The notes beneath the pieces are model-generated. The model did not search any database and was not told where the DNA came from. It saw only the letters and a list, made by a program, of their open reading frames with translations. The position numbers were made by a program, and so were the translations under genes. 60,925 nt of DNA from Cytophagia bacterium CHB2 (GTDB taxonomy: Bacteria > Zhuqueibacterota > Zhuqueibacteria > Zhuqueibacterales > Zhuqueibacteraceae): the NCBI GenBank assembly GCA_030263535.1, contig SZPB01000006.1:1-60925 (forward strand), written 5' to 3'. Of the stretch, positions 34,474 through 43,581 are shown one piece after another. Position 1 is the stretch's first letter. Every line of letters starts with the position of its first letter.

Positions 34474-34913
34474 GGTGGAAGGGCGTGGGCCGTAGAGCGT
34501 AGGTGCGAGCCAGCACCATGCGCTTTGTCACAAAGTCAACCCTGTTTTTGAAGATTTTTGTAACGAAGTAAAGGCAATTTCTGTTTTCATTACTTCCACC
34601 AAAACAATAGATGACAGAAAAATAAAAGATTTTCAAATCTTTCTTTGTGCCGCTACGGGCGTAGCCTTTGTGGTGATGAATTATTCCGGATTAAAGTTAC
34701 CACATCATTTTGGCCTAAAGCTTCTACACCGGATTTCAGACAAGCTGAACACCGGAGCCTTTCAGGCAGCACAAAAACTTTTGGCAGAATGATTTGACGA
34801 CAGAATTATTTCAAAATCATTCTGCCGAAAAATTATTCTGCCAAGAGCTTTCATGATTTTTTTCTGAGTTTGAAAAGCTGCTCGATTAATAGTTTTGCCC
34901 TAAAATGGTTTTG
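34474..34913. other. Intergenic region with inverted repeat
   Basis: No gene is apparent. The first 45 bases are an irregular GGGCGTAGAGCGTAGG-type repeat. The arms GGCAGAATGATTT (34783-34795) and AAATCATTCTGCC (34814-34826) form a 13-bp inverted repeat with an 18-base loop, and a further partial copy (ATTATTCTGCCAA) follows at about 34833. It may terminate wzm transcription or be a small dispersed element. Confidence 0.5.
34783..34826. repeat. 13-bp inverted repeat
   Basis: The two arms are exact complements and flank GACGACAGAATTATTTCA. There is no T-run after the right arm, so it is not a standard terminator. A third, diverged copy of the arm lies just downstream. Confidence 0.55.
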
Positions 34914-34941
34914 CCTTACGCTTTACGCCTTACGTTTTACC
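34914..34941. repeat. Heptamer array (NTTTACG/CCTTACG)
   Basis: Tandem CCTTACG, CTTTACG, CCTTACG and TTTTACC units end 4 bases before the ATG of the broken wzt. The unit is the same as in the array at 55887-55927. Confidence 0.6.
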
Positions 34942-34945
34942 CCAC

Positions 34946-35537
34946 ATGCCAACAGTCATCAAAGTCGAAAACCTCTCCAAATACTACCGCCTCGGTTTGA
35001 TCGGCGGCAAGACCCTGCACGATGACCTCAACCGCTGGTGGGCGCGGGTGCGGAAACAGCCGGACCCGCTGCTCAAGATCGGCCAGGAAGACCGCCGGAA
35101 CGGGAACGACGAATCTATCTGGGCGCTGCGGGACGTGAGTTTTGAAGTGCAGCAAGGCGAGATTGTCGGCATTATTGGCCGCAACGGCGCCGGCAAGAGC
35201 ACCCTGCTCAAGATTCTCTCGCGCATTACCGCACCCACCTCGGGACAGGTGAAGGTGAAGGGGCGGATTGCCAGTTTGCTCGAAGTGGGCACCGGCTTTC
35301 ACCCCGAGCTGACCGGACGCGAGAATATCTACTTGAACGGCGCGATCTTGGGAATGAAAAAGGCCGAGATCGACCGCAAGTTTGACGAGATTGTGGCATT
35401 CGCGGAAGTGGAAAAGTTCATCGACACGCCGGTGAAGCGCACACCATTCCGGAAAAGTATCGCGGCTTGATCATAGTGAATCCCATGACGCCAATCATTG
35501 AGACCTTTCATTTTGCGTTTTAGGCGTGGGCACCGTA
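34946..35537 (+). pseudogene. wzt: Broken wzt fused to a wzm remnant
   Basis: The first 164 or so codons encode the start of a Wzt ATPase, with Walker [15 protein letters not shown] and [17 protein letters not shown]. They are nearly the same at DNA level as the start of the intact wzt at 38041. At about 35441 the sequence changes to CACCATTCCGGAAAAGTA, which matches the C-terminal part of the permease gene at about 34269-34362, out of frame. The reading frame stops at 35470. The ABC signature and Walker B are lost, so it cannot act as an ATPase. It records a deletion or recombination in an older wzm/wzt array. Confidence 0.85.
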
Positions 35538-35568
35538 ATGCGGCATAATGCAGGAATAATATACCAAA

Positions 35569-37020
35569 ATGCTATTTAACTCCATACAATATATATTATT
35601 TTTACCAACGGTCGTAATCCTTTATTTCGCATTGCCACAGCGCTATCGCTGGACGTTGCTTCTTGCCGCAAGCTGCTATTTCTACATGTGTTGGAAAGTA
35701 GAATACATTTTTTTGCTTGCCGGTTCGATCATGATCGACTATTATGTTGCCATTTGCATGGATCGGACAGAAATAAAATCAAGAAGAAGGATATACTTGC
35801 TTATTAGTTTGGTTTCAAATGTCGGTATTTTGTTTACATTTAAATATTTTAACTTTCTCAACGATTCATTCAGGGCGATTTTCAACCACTTCAATATTTT
35901 TTATGGCGTTCCTGCATTCAACTTGCTTCTTCCCGTAGGAATTTCCTTTTATATATTCCAATCCTTAAGTTATTCGATTGATGTTTATCGTGGTCAAATA
36001 AAGGCTGAAAGGCATCTAGGAATCTTTGCTTTGTATGTAGTGTATTTCCCGCAATTAGTCGCCGGCCCGATTGAAAGATCTACCCATCTGCTTCCCCAAT
36101 TCCGGCTAAAACAAAAATTCGATTTTCATAGAGTTTATGAAGGTCTGACGCAAATACTCTGGGGGTTTTTCAAAAAAGTGGTTATAGCAGATCGTTTGGC
36201 AGTTTATGTCAATGAAGTTTATAACAATCCAGGCAGTTACGCGGGGGCACCTGTACTTTTGGCAACATACTTTTTCGCTTTTCAAATCTATTGTGACTTT
36301 TCAGGATATTCTGATATCGCGATCGGTTCAGCTAGAATTCTGGGCCATGACTTGATGACTAATTTTAAACGTCCGTATTTTTCAAAGTCGATCGCTGAAT
36401 TTTGGCAGCGTTGGCATATTTCCCTATCCACATGGTTTCGGGATTATCTCTACATTCCACTCGGTGGAAACCGAGTCGGCAAATGGCGCTGGTATTACAA
36501 TTTGCTGATTGTTTTCATCATAAGCGGGATCTGGCACGGTGCTAACTGGACATTCTTCTTATGGGGATTCTTACACGGAATTTATCTTGTTTCTTCAATT
36601 TTGACCAATGGAATTCGCCAAAAGATATCACATCTGTTTGGTTTTGAGGCGTTGCCACTGTTGCAAAAGTGCATGAGAATCTTTGTTACATTTCATTTAG
36701 TGTTATTTTCCTGGATTTTTTTCAGAGCTAATTCTTTGGGAGACGCCTTTCTTATAATAAAAAACATTTTCGCTATTGCCGAGTCTTCGCCAGTGCTTTT
36801 GATCGATGCTGGCTTTGGTCTGATTGAATTCAGCATCGCTCTGTTCACGATCATGCTAATGCTGTCCATCCACCTGATCGAACGCAGGACCACGCTCGCA
36901 ACTTTGATTTCTCAAAAGCCGCTATGGATGAGATGGACGTTTAATTACGCACTAATTCTTCTGATCCTTAATTTTGGCATGTTTCATAATCCCGCCGAAT
37001 TTATCTATTTTCAGTTCTAA
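35569..37020 (+). CDS. MBOAT-family O-acyltransferase (AlgI/DltB-like)
   Basis: This 483-residue polytopic membrane protein has about ten hydrophobic spans. Family landmarks include the N-terminal MLFNSIQYILFLPTVVILYF, GISFYIFQSLSYSIDVY, PQLVAGPIERS, FQIYCDFSGYSDIAIG, and EFWQRWHISLSTWFRDYLY. The proposed active-site His is in SGIWHGANWTF (about residue 322). Such proteins pass acyl groups, usually acetyl, across the membrane to a polysaccharide, working with an SGNH-fold partner, which is the next gene 8 bases on. Composition becomes strongly AT-rich from here. It sits between two wzt copies and so is probably an imported modification module. Confidence 0.92.
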   Translation: MLFNSIQYILFLPTVVILYFALPQRYRWTLLLAASCYFYMCWKVEYIFLLAGSIMIDYYVAICMDRTEIKSRRRIYLLISLVSNVGILFTFKYFNFLNDSFRAIFNHFNIFYGVPAFNLLLPVGISFYIFQSLSYSIDVYRGQIKAERHLGIFALYVVYFPQLVAGPIERSTHLLPQFRLKQKFDFHRVYEGLTQILWGFFKKVVIADRLAVYVNEVYNNPGSYAGAPVLLATYFFAFQIYCDFSGYSDIAIGSARILGHDLMTNFKRPYFSKSIAEFWQRWHISLSTWFRDYLYIPLGGNRVGKWRWYYNLLIVFIISGIWHGANWTFFLWGFLHGIYLVSSILTNGIRQKISHLFGFEALPLLQKCMRIFVTFHLVLFSWIFFRANSLGDAFLIIKNIFAIAESSPVLLIDAGFGLIEFSIALFTIMLMLSIHLIERRTTLATLISQKPLWMRWTFNYALILLILNFGMFHNPAEFIYFQF

Positions 37021-37028
37021 GTTTACAG

Positions 37029-38033
37029 ATGCAATCTGGCAACGCTTCGTACATATTCAAATCAATACTCTTTGTGGCTATATTGGTTTTGCTGCTCGGA
37101 GTAAATCATGCCATAATCGAATACTTGCTCGAAAAAAATAAAGCAAGTCTCGCAAATTGGTTATTATCGCAGCAAGAGAAGAAAGAATATGATGCGGTAA
37201 TTCTTGGCTCTTCCTCGGCCCGAGCTGCAATCAACGTTCACCAATTCTCAAAGGCCGTTAACCAATCGGTCATTAGTCTGGCCTCTGCCGGCGTTGCCTA
37301 CCCGGAGCAATATTTAATCTGGGAATTATTCTTGCGCAATAATAAGACTAAATCCCTGATCCTTGCTGCAGATTACTGGGGGCTCAGCGACTATGGGTTT
37401 TCTTACCCTTACCACGAGTATCAGTACATGCATCGCTTGGACAACGAGATCGTTCTTACAAACCTTGAAGACAATTATGGGAAATCGAAAATACTTCTGT
37501 GGCAATTTTTGCCCATGTCTAAGTATGCGGAATTCAACGCTCAAATTGGTCTTCATCACGCCTTGATTAATCTCATGAAGAATCCTGCTCCATATAATCC
37601 TTATCCAACAAATGACAACCGTAAAAAGCTGGCTTACGACGAAGAAAGCGCTGCCAGCATAACTGTTTCCGTAAAACCGAGCGAGAGCTGGGATGAGAAT
37701 CGTGAAAAATATTTTTTGAAAATTCTTCAACTATCCAGAGATCATAATGTTCAATTATTTTTGTTCATTTCTCCCGTCTTAAATGATTCCAGAATTTATG
37801 ACCTCCCGAAAGACAAAATTATTGACTATTACGCCCAGAAAGCAAAAGCATTCGGTGCATACCTCTTCAATATAAATGGACATGAGCTGACCAGAAATCC
37901 CAATAACTTTGTGAATGTAACGCATCTAAACAGTGACGGTGCTAAAGTCTTCACCGATCTCTTCGCCCAATTCCTTTTGTCAAAGAGATTTCTGGCCATA
38001 GGGCAGACACTCTCGCCGCAAAATATCCCGTAA
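37029..38033 (+). CDS. SGNH-like acyltransferase partner (AlgJ/DltD-like)
   Basis: This 334-residue protein has one N-terminal membrane anchor (SILFVAILVLLLGVNHAII). An SGNH-type fold follows: the nucleophile region YDAVILGSSSARAAIN (Ser about 61-63) and the C-terminal VTHLNSDGAKVF with the likely His. The middle contains LILAADYWGLSDYG. It is paired with the upstream MBOAT protein and would move acyl groups to sugar hydroxyls outside the cytoplasmic membrane. The substrate is presumably the glycan of this locus. The intact wzt starts 7 bases after its stop, so both are in one transcript. Confidence 0.8.
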   Translation: MQSGNASYIFKSILFVAILVLLLGVNHAIIEYLLEKNKASLANWLLSQQEKKEYDAVILGSSSARAAINVHQFSKAVNQSVISLASAGVAYPEQYLIWELFLRNNKTKSLILAADYWGLSDYGFSYPYHEYQYMHRLDNEIVLTNLEDNYGKSKILLWQFLPMSKYAEFNAQIGLHHALINLMKNPAPYNPYPTNDNRKKLAYDEESAASITVSVKPSESWDENREKYFLKILQLSRDHNVQLFLFISPVLNDSRIYDLPKDKIIDYYAQKAKAFGAYLFNINGHELTRNPNNFVNVTHLNSDGAKVFTDLFAQFLLSKRFLAIGQTLSPQNIP

Positions 38034-38040
38034 CTGTCTT

Positions 38041-39294
38041 ATGTCAACCGTTATACAAATAGAAGACCTTTCCAAATACTACCGCCTTGGGTTGATTGGC
38101 GGCAAGACCCTGCACGATGATCTCAACCGCTGGTGGGCGCGGGTGCGGAAACAGCCGGATCCGCTGCTCAAGATCGGCCAGGAAGATCCCGCTACGCGGG
38201 ACGAATACATCTGGGCGCTGCGGGATATAAACTTTGAAGTGCAGCAAGGCGAAATCGTCGGCATTATCGGTCGCAACGGCGCCGGCAAGAGCACGCTGCT
38301 CAAAATTCTCTCCCGCATTACCGCGCCCACTTCGGGACAGGTGAAAGTGAAAGGGCGGATTGCCAGCTTGCTCGAAGTGGGCACCGGCTTTCACCCCGAG
38401 CTGACCGGACGCGAAAATATCTACTTGAACGGCGCGATCTTGGGGATGAAGAAAGCGGAGATTGACCGCAAGTTTGACGAGATTGTCGCTTTCGCCGAAG
38501 TGGAAAAATTTATTGACACGCCGGTGAAACGCTACTCCAGCGGGATGTATGTGCGCTTGGCGTTTGCAGTGGCCGCACACTTGGAGCCGGAGATTTTGAT
38601 AGTGGACGAAGTGCTGGCGGTGGGGGATGCGGCGTTTCAGAAGAAGTGTTTGGGAAAGATGGGAGATGTTGCAAGAGAAGGGCGGACGGTGTTGTTTGTG
38701 AGTCATAATATGGGGGCAATTACAAATCTATGTTCGCGCGCTGTTCTTATCGTTAATGGACAAATTATCGCAGATAACAATGCGAGCACAATTGTCGGAA
38801 AATACATAGGTAGTCTCTCGTGTGCAACGGATTCCTCCTATATGTGTCAGGAAAAGCCAAATAATCGCGCTTGGATCGATTCTGCATCTCTCAAATCTGC
38901 GAATGGGAAAAAAACCGACACTTTTTTGATGACTGAGTTCATGATTGTGGAATGTTTACTTAAGATTGTGGAGAAGTCGAGATTCACACTTAGTGTTCAA
39001 ATCAAAGAAATGAATAATTCGCCAGTATGTCATTTCCCCAATGGAGATTCGTCCTACATTTTGCCTTCTCTTCCTGGATCTCATCGAATTAAAGTACGTA
39101 TTCCTTCTCTCAATCTTTACCCTGGAGAGTATCTTTTACAACTAACCTTGTGCGAATTTGCATTTGGACATTTTGAAGAAATTCACATTGTGGAAAGTAT
39201 CAGTTTCCATGTTGAACAAGACCATTCACTATGTCGTCGTCCACTTAGTCGACATGCAGGTTTGGTATTTTCCTATGCTGAATGGTCCGATTGA
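38041..39294 (+). CDS. wzt: Wzt-type ABC exporter ATPase with C-terminal glycan-binding domain
   Basis: This 417-residue protein has an N-terminal ATPase with Walker [18 protein letters not shown] signature YSSGMYVRLAFA, Walker B EILIVDEVLAVGD and the switch His in LFVSHNMG. From about residue 250 a beta-rich Wzt C-terminal domain follows (FTLSVQIKEMNN, SHRIKVRIPSLNLYPGEYLLQL), which in known systems recognises the capped end of the exported glycan. It pairs with wzm at 33532. The ATPase part matches the broken copy at 34946 closely and has ordinary GC; the C-terminal part from about 38700 is AT-rich like its neighbours. That suggests a domain swap by recombination in the conserved ATPase. 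Confidence 0.92.
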   Translation: MSTVIQIEDLSKYYRLGLIGGKTLHDDLNRWWARVRKQPDPLLKIGQEDPATRDEYIWALRDINFEVQQGEIVGIIGRNGAGKSTLLKILSRITAPTSGQVKVKGRIASLLEVGTGFHPELTGRENIYLNGAILGMKKAEIDRKFDEIVAFAEVEKFIDTPVKRYSSGMYVRLAFAVAAHLEPEILIVDEVLAVGDAAFQKKCLGKMGDVAREGRTVLFVSHNMGAITNLCSRAVLIVNGQIIADNNASTIVGKYIGSLSCATDSSYMCQEKPNNRAWIDSASLKSANGKKTDTFLMTEFMIVECLLKIVEKSRFTLSVQIKEMNNSPVCHFPNGDSSYILPSLPGSHRIKVRIPSLNLYPGEYLLQLTLCEFAFGHFEEIHIVESISFHVEQDHSLCRRPLSRHAGLVFSYAEWSD

Positions 39295-39412
39295 GCATAC
39301 GGAATGAGGCATAAAAACAGCAAAACGATCTATACACATCGCTGCGTATAGGTCAGTGTAATCGGAAGAACGCAACCATTATCACAATGTTTTATTTAGG
39401 AGAAAATTGATC

Positions 39413-40330
39413 ATGAAGATTTTAGTAACGGGTGGAGCGGGATATGTGGGAAATTTACTAGCTAAGGCGTTGCTTGGAGCTGGACATGTAGTTACGATCT
39501 TCGACAACTTCATGTTTGGTTACGATTCTGTTCTACATATCGTGAATCATCCAAATCTGCATATAATCAAGGGCGATATCCGAAATGACAATCTCGCATA
39601 CTTGCATGACAAGGATGTTATCTTCCATCTGGCAGCAATCAGTGGGTATCCAGCATGCGAGGCAAATCCTAATTCGGCGAAGTTAATTAATGTTGATGCT
39701 ACAGTGCGAATTTCTGACTACTTAGCTAAGGATCAATTGCTTATTTATGCTTCAACCACTTCCTTTTACGGGAATAGTGGCTCGGTCAGTGATGAGAAAA
39801 CAATTGTAAACCCGGTCAGTCTCTATGGGTTAACTAAACATCAAGCCGAACAAATAATATTGCAGAGAGAGAATGCGATTTCCTTGCGGTGGGCAACAGT
39901 GTTTGGAGTAAGCCCTCGGATGCGCGCAGGATTGCTAGTGAATGACTTTGTTCAAAAAGCAGTACAAGAAGGAACGTTGGTATTATACTCTCCCTATTCG
40001 AAACGTACGTTTATGCATGTTGCTGATTCGGTGAAAGGATACCTTTTTGCTTTGGATCATGCCCATCAGATGCGTGGTCAAATATACAATATGGGCAGTG
40101 AAAAGCTAAACTTTTCTAAAAGAGAAATCGCTGATGCTATAAAACAGTATTTTTCTTTTGAAATAATTGAGGCAAACATGTTAGACAAAGATGTTCGACA
40201 TTTTAGCGTTTCTTTTGCCAATGCGCGTGCGCTTGGTTTCAATTGCGAAGTCTCTTTAGAAGATGGCATTCATGAAATGATCAAATTGTATCGTTTCTAT
40301 ACTCCACATTCCTTCATAAAGCCTATTTGA
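39413..40330 (+). CDS. NAD-dependent sugar epimerase/dehydratase (extended SDR)
   Basis: This 305-residue protein has an N-terminal nucleotide-binding motif (KILVTGGAGYVGNLLAKALL), VIFHLAAISGYPACE, YASTTSFYGNSGS and the active-site YGLTKHQAEQ. SKRTFMHVADSVKGY follows. It acts on a nucleotide-activated sugar in the cytoplasm; whether it epimerises, dehydrates or reduces cannot be told. ATG at 39413 has AGGAG 10 bases before it; the TTG at 39407 is closer and less likely. It is followed after 12 bases by an aminotransferase, so the two may build one amino- or deoxy-sugar. Confidence 0.82.
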   Translation: MKILVTGGAGYVGNLLAKALLGAGHVVTIFDNFMFGYDSVLHIVNHPNLHIIKGDIRNDNLAYLHDKDVIFHLAAISGYPACEANPNSAKLINVDATVRISDYLAKDQLLIYASTTSFYGNSGSVSDEKTIVNPVSLYGLTKHQAEQIILQRENAISLRWATVFGVSPRMRAGLLVNDFVQKAVQEGTLVLYSPYSKRTFMHVADSVKGYLFALDHAHQMRGQIYNMGSEKLNFSKREIADAIKQYFSFEIIEANMLDKDVRHFSVSFANARALGFNCEVSLEDGIHEMIKLYRFYTPHSFIKPI

Positions 40331-40342
40331 GGAGGATCACAG

Positions 40343-41458
40343 GTGAAGATTCCACAAGTTTTACCATGGCTTGACCAAGATGAGATATCTGCCGTTAATG
40401 ATACCATTAAAGCGAATTGGATCACAGAGGGCCGATTGTCGACTGAGTTTAGCTTAAAACTCAATGAGTTAATTGGAACACAATATGGTGTATTTGCGCC
40501 CAATGGTACTTTAGCGCTCTTCCTGGGGTTGTTAGCTATGGGAATTGGGCCAGGTGACGAGGTCATAGTTCCTGATTGTACTTTTATTGCTTCTGCTAAT
40601 GCTGTTATTCTGACAGGTGCCAAGCCGGTCTTCGTTGATGTAAATCGCCTCAACTACCAGATTGATGTATCGCAGTGTGAACATTTGGTGACGCCGCGTA
40701 CACGTGCTATAATGCCAGTGCATTTATTTGGGATGACTGCCAATATGATGGAAGTGATGCAATTTGCCGAACGATATCATCTCCGTGTCATTGAAGATGC
40801 TGCACAGGCAATAGGTGTTCGGTACAAGGGGCGACATGCTGGTACGTTTGGCGATATAGGGTGTTTCTCCTTTTTTGCAGACAAAACGATTACAACGGGC
40901 GAAGGAGGATATGTCGTGTGTAAGGATAAGGGACTTTATGAAAGATTGCTTCTGCTTAGAAATCAGGGACGTATTGATCGTGGTTCGTTTATCCATCCGG
41001 CTATTGGTTACAATTTCCGTATGACCGATTTGCAGGCAGCGATCGGACTAGTGCAATTGGCCAAACTGGATACGATCATTCAACGTAAGCACATTATATT
41101 GGAATGGTATCATCGCGAGCTAGATTCCATAGAAAATATACAGTTCGTTACAGTGGTGCCTGAATCCGAGTACGTTCCTTTTCGTGTTGTGCTGATTTGT
41201 CGTGGTGCGCACAGCTTGATGACTTACTTGTCAGAGCATGGTGTTCAATCGCGAACGTTTTTTTTCCCATTGCATAGGCAACCGTGTTTTGAATACTTAG
41301 GAAGGGCGCAAGGAGGTATGTTGGACTTGGATGACGAGCTTTATCCTAATGCAGTCTTTGGCTATGAAAATGGTATTTGTTTGCCAGTATTTCCTACTTT
41401 ATCTAATGAACAAGTGGATTATATCTGTTCTCACATAAAGGAATTCTACGTAAGATGA
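40343..41458 (+). CDS. DegT/DnrJ-type sugar aminotransferase
   Basis: This is a 371-residue PLP-dependent enzyme. It has WITEGRLSTEFSLKLNEL, APNGTLALFLGLLA, DEVIVPDCTFIASANAV, and VIEDAAQAIGVRYKG with the PLP aspartate. CFSFFADKTITTGEGGYV holds the PLP lysine, and YNFRMTDLQAAIGLVQL follows. Enzymes of this group put an amino group on a 3- or 4-keto sugar nucleotide. Because the locus makes GDP-4-keto-6-deoxymannose, a GDP-perosamine-type product is one possibility, but UDP or dTDP sugars cannot be excluded. GAGGAGG stands well placed before the GTG start. The stop overlaps the next gene (ATGA). Confidence 0.88.
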   Translation: MKIPQVLPWLDQDEISAVNDTIKANWITEGRLSTEFSLKLNELIGTQYGVFAPNGTLALFLGLLAMGIGPGDEVIVPDCTFIASANAVILTGAKPVFVDVNRLNYQIDVSQCEHLVTPRTRAIMPVHLFGMTANMMEVMQFAERYHLRVIEDAAQAIGVRYKGRHAGTFGDIGCFSFFADKTITTGEGGYVVCKDKGLYERLLLLRNQGRIDRGSFIHPAIGYNFRMTDLQAAIGLVQLAKLDTIIQRKHIILEWYHRELDSIENIQFVTVVPESEYVPFRVVLICRGAHSLMTYLSEHGVQSRTFFFPLHRQPCFEYLGRAQGGMLDLDDELYPNAVFGYENGICLPVFPTLSNEQVDYICSHIKEFYVR

Positions 41459-42243
41459 TGGATCCTCTCTACTACGATTATTACGATAAGATATACTCAG
41501 GCAAGAACTACCGGGCTGAAGTCGAAACGGTGCTTGGACTTTTTCAAAACAGCGTTGGCAAAATTCCTAAACGAGTTCTTGATGTTGGCTGTGGCACTGG
41601 AAGCCATGCTTTAATTCTTGCTGAAAAAGGCTGTGACGTGGTTGGAATTGACCTGGATTGCGGTGTAGTCGATATAGCTCATCGGAAATGCAGTGGCCAG
41701 ACAAACGCCACGCCTGTATTCTTATGTGAAGACGTAAGCAAACTTGAAGCAGGGAAATTCGATTTGACAGTGTCACTGTTCAATGTTATAAACTACATTG
41801 ATCAAATGGATAGCCTATTGATGTTTTTTGAATCTATTCATAAGCATCTTTTTGATGAAGGCGTATTCATCTTCGATTGCTGGAACGGCCTGGCTGCCAT
41901 TTTGGATCCGCCACGTAACAAGGATTCTAGGTTTTTAGTTGGTGGGGAACAGATTGATATTACTACCCGTCCTTGTGTTGAGTTAATGAATCAAAGCGTG
42001 AGGGTAGATAATTGTGTTGAAGTGACCGGTTCTGATGGAAGCAAACGTAAATTTATCTTTAGTTACCATCAAACCCTGTGGACTCCTTGGTGTTTAAAGA
42101 ACGTCCTAATGATAGCGGGTTTCGAGATACTTTATGTCTCTGCTTGGATGCAGCCAAATGTTATAGCTACCTATAATACATGGAAGATCACTTTTGTTTG
42201 TCAAAAAACCGGTAAAGTCTTGAGTCATATTAATAATAAATGA
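41455..42243 (+). CDS. SAM-dependent methyltransferase (class I)
   Basis: This 262-residue protein has motif I VLDVGCGTGSHALILAE, acidic post-I GIDLDCGVVDIA, and motif III-like FDLTVSLFNVINYI. It likely methylates a sugar, either as a nucleotide sugar or within the glycan. The start overlaps the aminotransferase stop, which suggests both act on the same sugar branch, but the acceptor is unknown. A methyl cap could be the end signal read by the Wzt C-terminal domain; that is an inference from better studied ABC-dependent O-antigens. Confidence 0.85.
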   Translation: MMDPLYYDYYDKIYSGKNYRAEVETVLGLFQNSVGKIPKRVLDVGCGTGSHALILAEKGCDVVGIDLDCGVVDIAHRKCSGQTNATPVFLCEDVSKLEAGKFDLTVSLFNVINYIDQMDSLLMFFESIHKHLFDEGVFIFDCWNGLAAILDPPRNKDSRFLVGGEQIDITTRPCVELMNQSVRVDNCVEVTGSDGSKRKFIFSYHQTLWTPWCLKNVLMIAGFEILYVSAWMQPNVIATYNTWKITFVCQKTGKVLSHINNK

Positions 42244-43388
42244 TAATTTATCTGTCCCACCCTTTCAAAACCTTATTATTAAATTTGCGTCTAATTTTGC
42301 CGAAAGAAAGGAGTGTGAAAATGCTGCAAAACGCAAGAAAGCGACGAAGAGATCACAACATAGAGAAAATAAGGCAAATGATCAACATCGCATATTACCC
42401 AGGCTATCGCGTCTATCTACAGAATCAGGGGTTTAATATTAATCATCCACTGAATCTCACTGGTAACCTGGATAAATGGGCGGCGTTAAAACAATTCTTA
42501 GAAGAACGGAATATAAGCATCAATACTTACGATATGTATCAAGATTTCAAAAAGATCGACATTTGGCTAATAGAAGACGCCGTACCTGACAGGTTCAAGT
42601 TTCTGCTGAAACACTGTATTAATCCTCGAAGCATAATATTTATGTTGATGGAACCTCCTGTCGTAAATCCATGGGGATGGAGATATTTAAAATACTATTC
42701 TTGTCTTTTCAAAGCTATCTTGACTTGGAATAGTGAACTTACCCAAAAACATAAAAAGTTTTTTCATTATCATTTCCCACAAAGATTTGATAGATCGAAG
42801 CACTCTTACTATAATTCAAAGAGAAAACGAAACTTATGTGTCATGGTGCACTCAAACAAATTGTCAAGCGTTCCCGGCGAGTTATATTCCTTTCGCCGAG
42901 ATATCATTAGATATTTTGAGAAAAGAGGGGATAGCTTGTTGGAACTTTATGGATATGGCTGGAATGATGAAAAAAGCAGTACCCCATTTTTTACCAATCT
43001 TTATAAAGGTACTACACCAGACAAAAAAGAGACATTCTCAGAGTACTATTTTACCTTTTGTATTGACAATAGTGTAGTTCCAGGATACATTACATATGAT
43101 CCGCTTATAGCAATGTCTACAGGATCGGTGCCCATTTATTTGCCCATGCCTGATTCTCTCAAATATATTCCCGGCAATACATTCATCAATATCAACGACT
43201 TTTCAACCCTTGATGAACTTGTGTTGTATTTACAAGATATTATTAATACAAACAGATATGAGGAATATAGACATAATGGCTGGGAGTTTATCAATTCTGA
43301 ACGCTATTTTCCTTTTACTATTGAGAAATTTTGCGAGGATATATTTAAAGCGATTTCAATATTGACCACAACTTGTTTTAGATTTTAA
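42240..43388 (+). CDS. GT10-like fucosyltransferase
   Basis: This 382-residue protein has a C-terminal half resembling the GT10 alpha-1,3/4-fucosyltransferase core. RNLCVMVHSNKLSS is followed by LLELYGYGWN, YFTFCIDNSVVPGYITYDPL, AMSTGSVPIYLPMPD and IPGNTFININDFSTLDEL. In this family that block binds GDP-fucose. The locus makes GDP-fucose via gmd and fcl, so the assignment fits. The N-terminal 80 residues do not match the family clearly. It overlaps the methyltransferase stop by 4 bases and is markedly AT-rich. Confidence 0.7.
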   Translation: MIIYLSHPFKTLLLNLRLILPKERSVKMLQNARKRRRDHNIEKIRQMINIAYYPGYRVYLQNQGFNINHPLNLTGNLDKWAALKQFLEERNISINTYDMYQDFKKIDIWLIEDAVPDRFKFLLKHCINPRSIIFMLMEPPVVNPWGWRYLKYYSCLFKAILTWNSELTQKHKKFFHYHFPQRFDRSKHSYYNSKRKRNLCVMVHSNKLSSVPGELYSFRRDIIRYFEKRGDSLLELYGYGWNDEKSSTPFFTNLYKGTTPDKKETFSEYYFTFCIDNSVVPGYITYDPLIAMSTGSVPIYLPMPDSLKYIPGNTFININDFSTLDELVLYLQDIINTNRYEEYRHNGWEFINSERYFPFTIEKFCEDIFKAISILTTTCFRF

Positions 43389-43581
43389 TGGGTACAATAT
43401 AATTGATCATATAATTTCGATACGATGTCAGGGGCTGTTAATACTCTTAAATATATGGCTGATTTAAGATAATTCTTTGAATCTTAGATGATAGCAACAG
43501 AATTTTCACCTTCTTGAATTATTATCAGGGTGCGTTGCAGTACTATAATTTTATTTGTTACCAAGAAAGGAAGCATGACCA

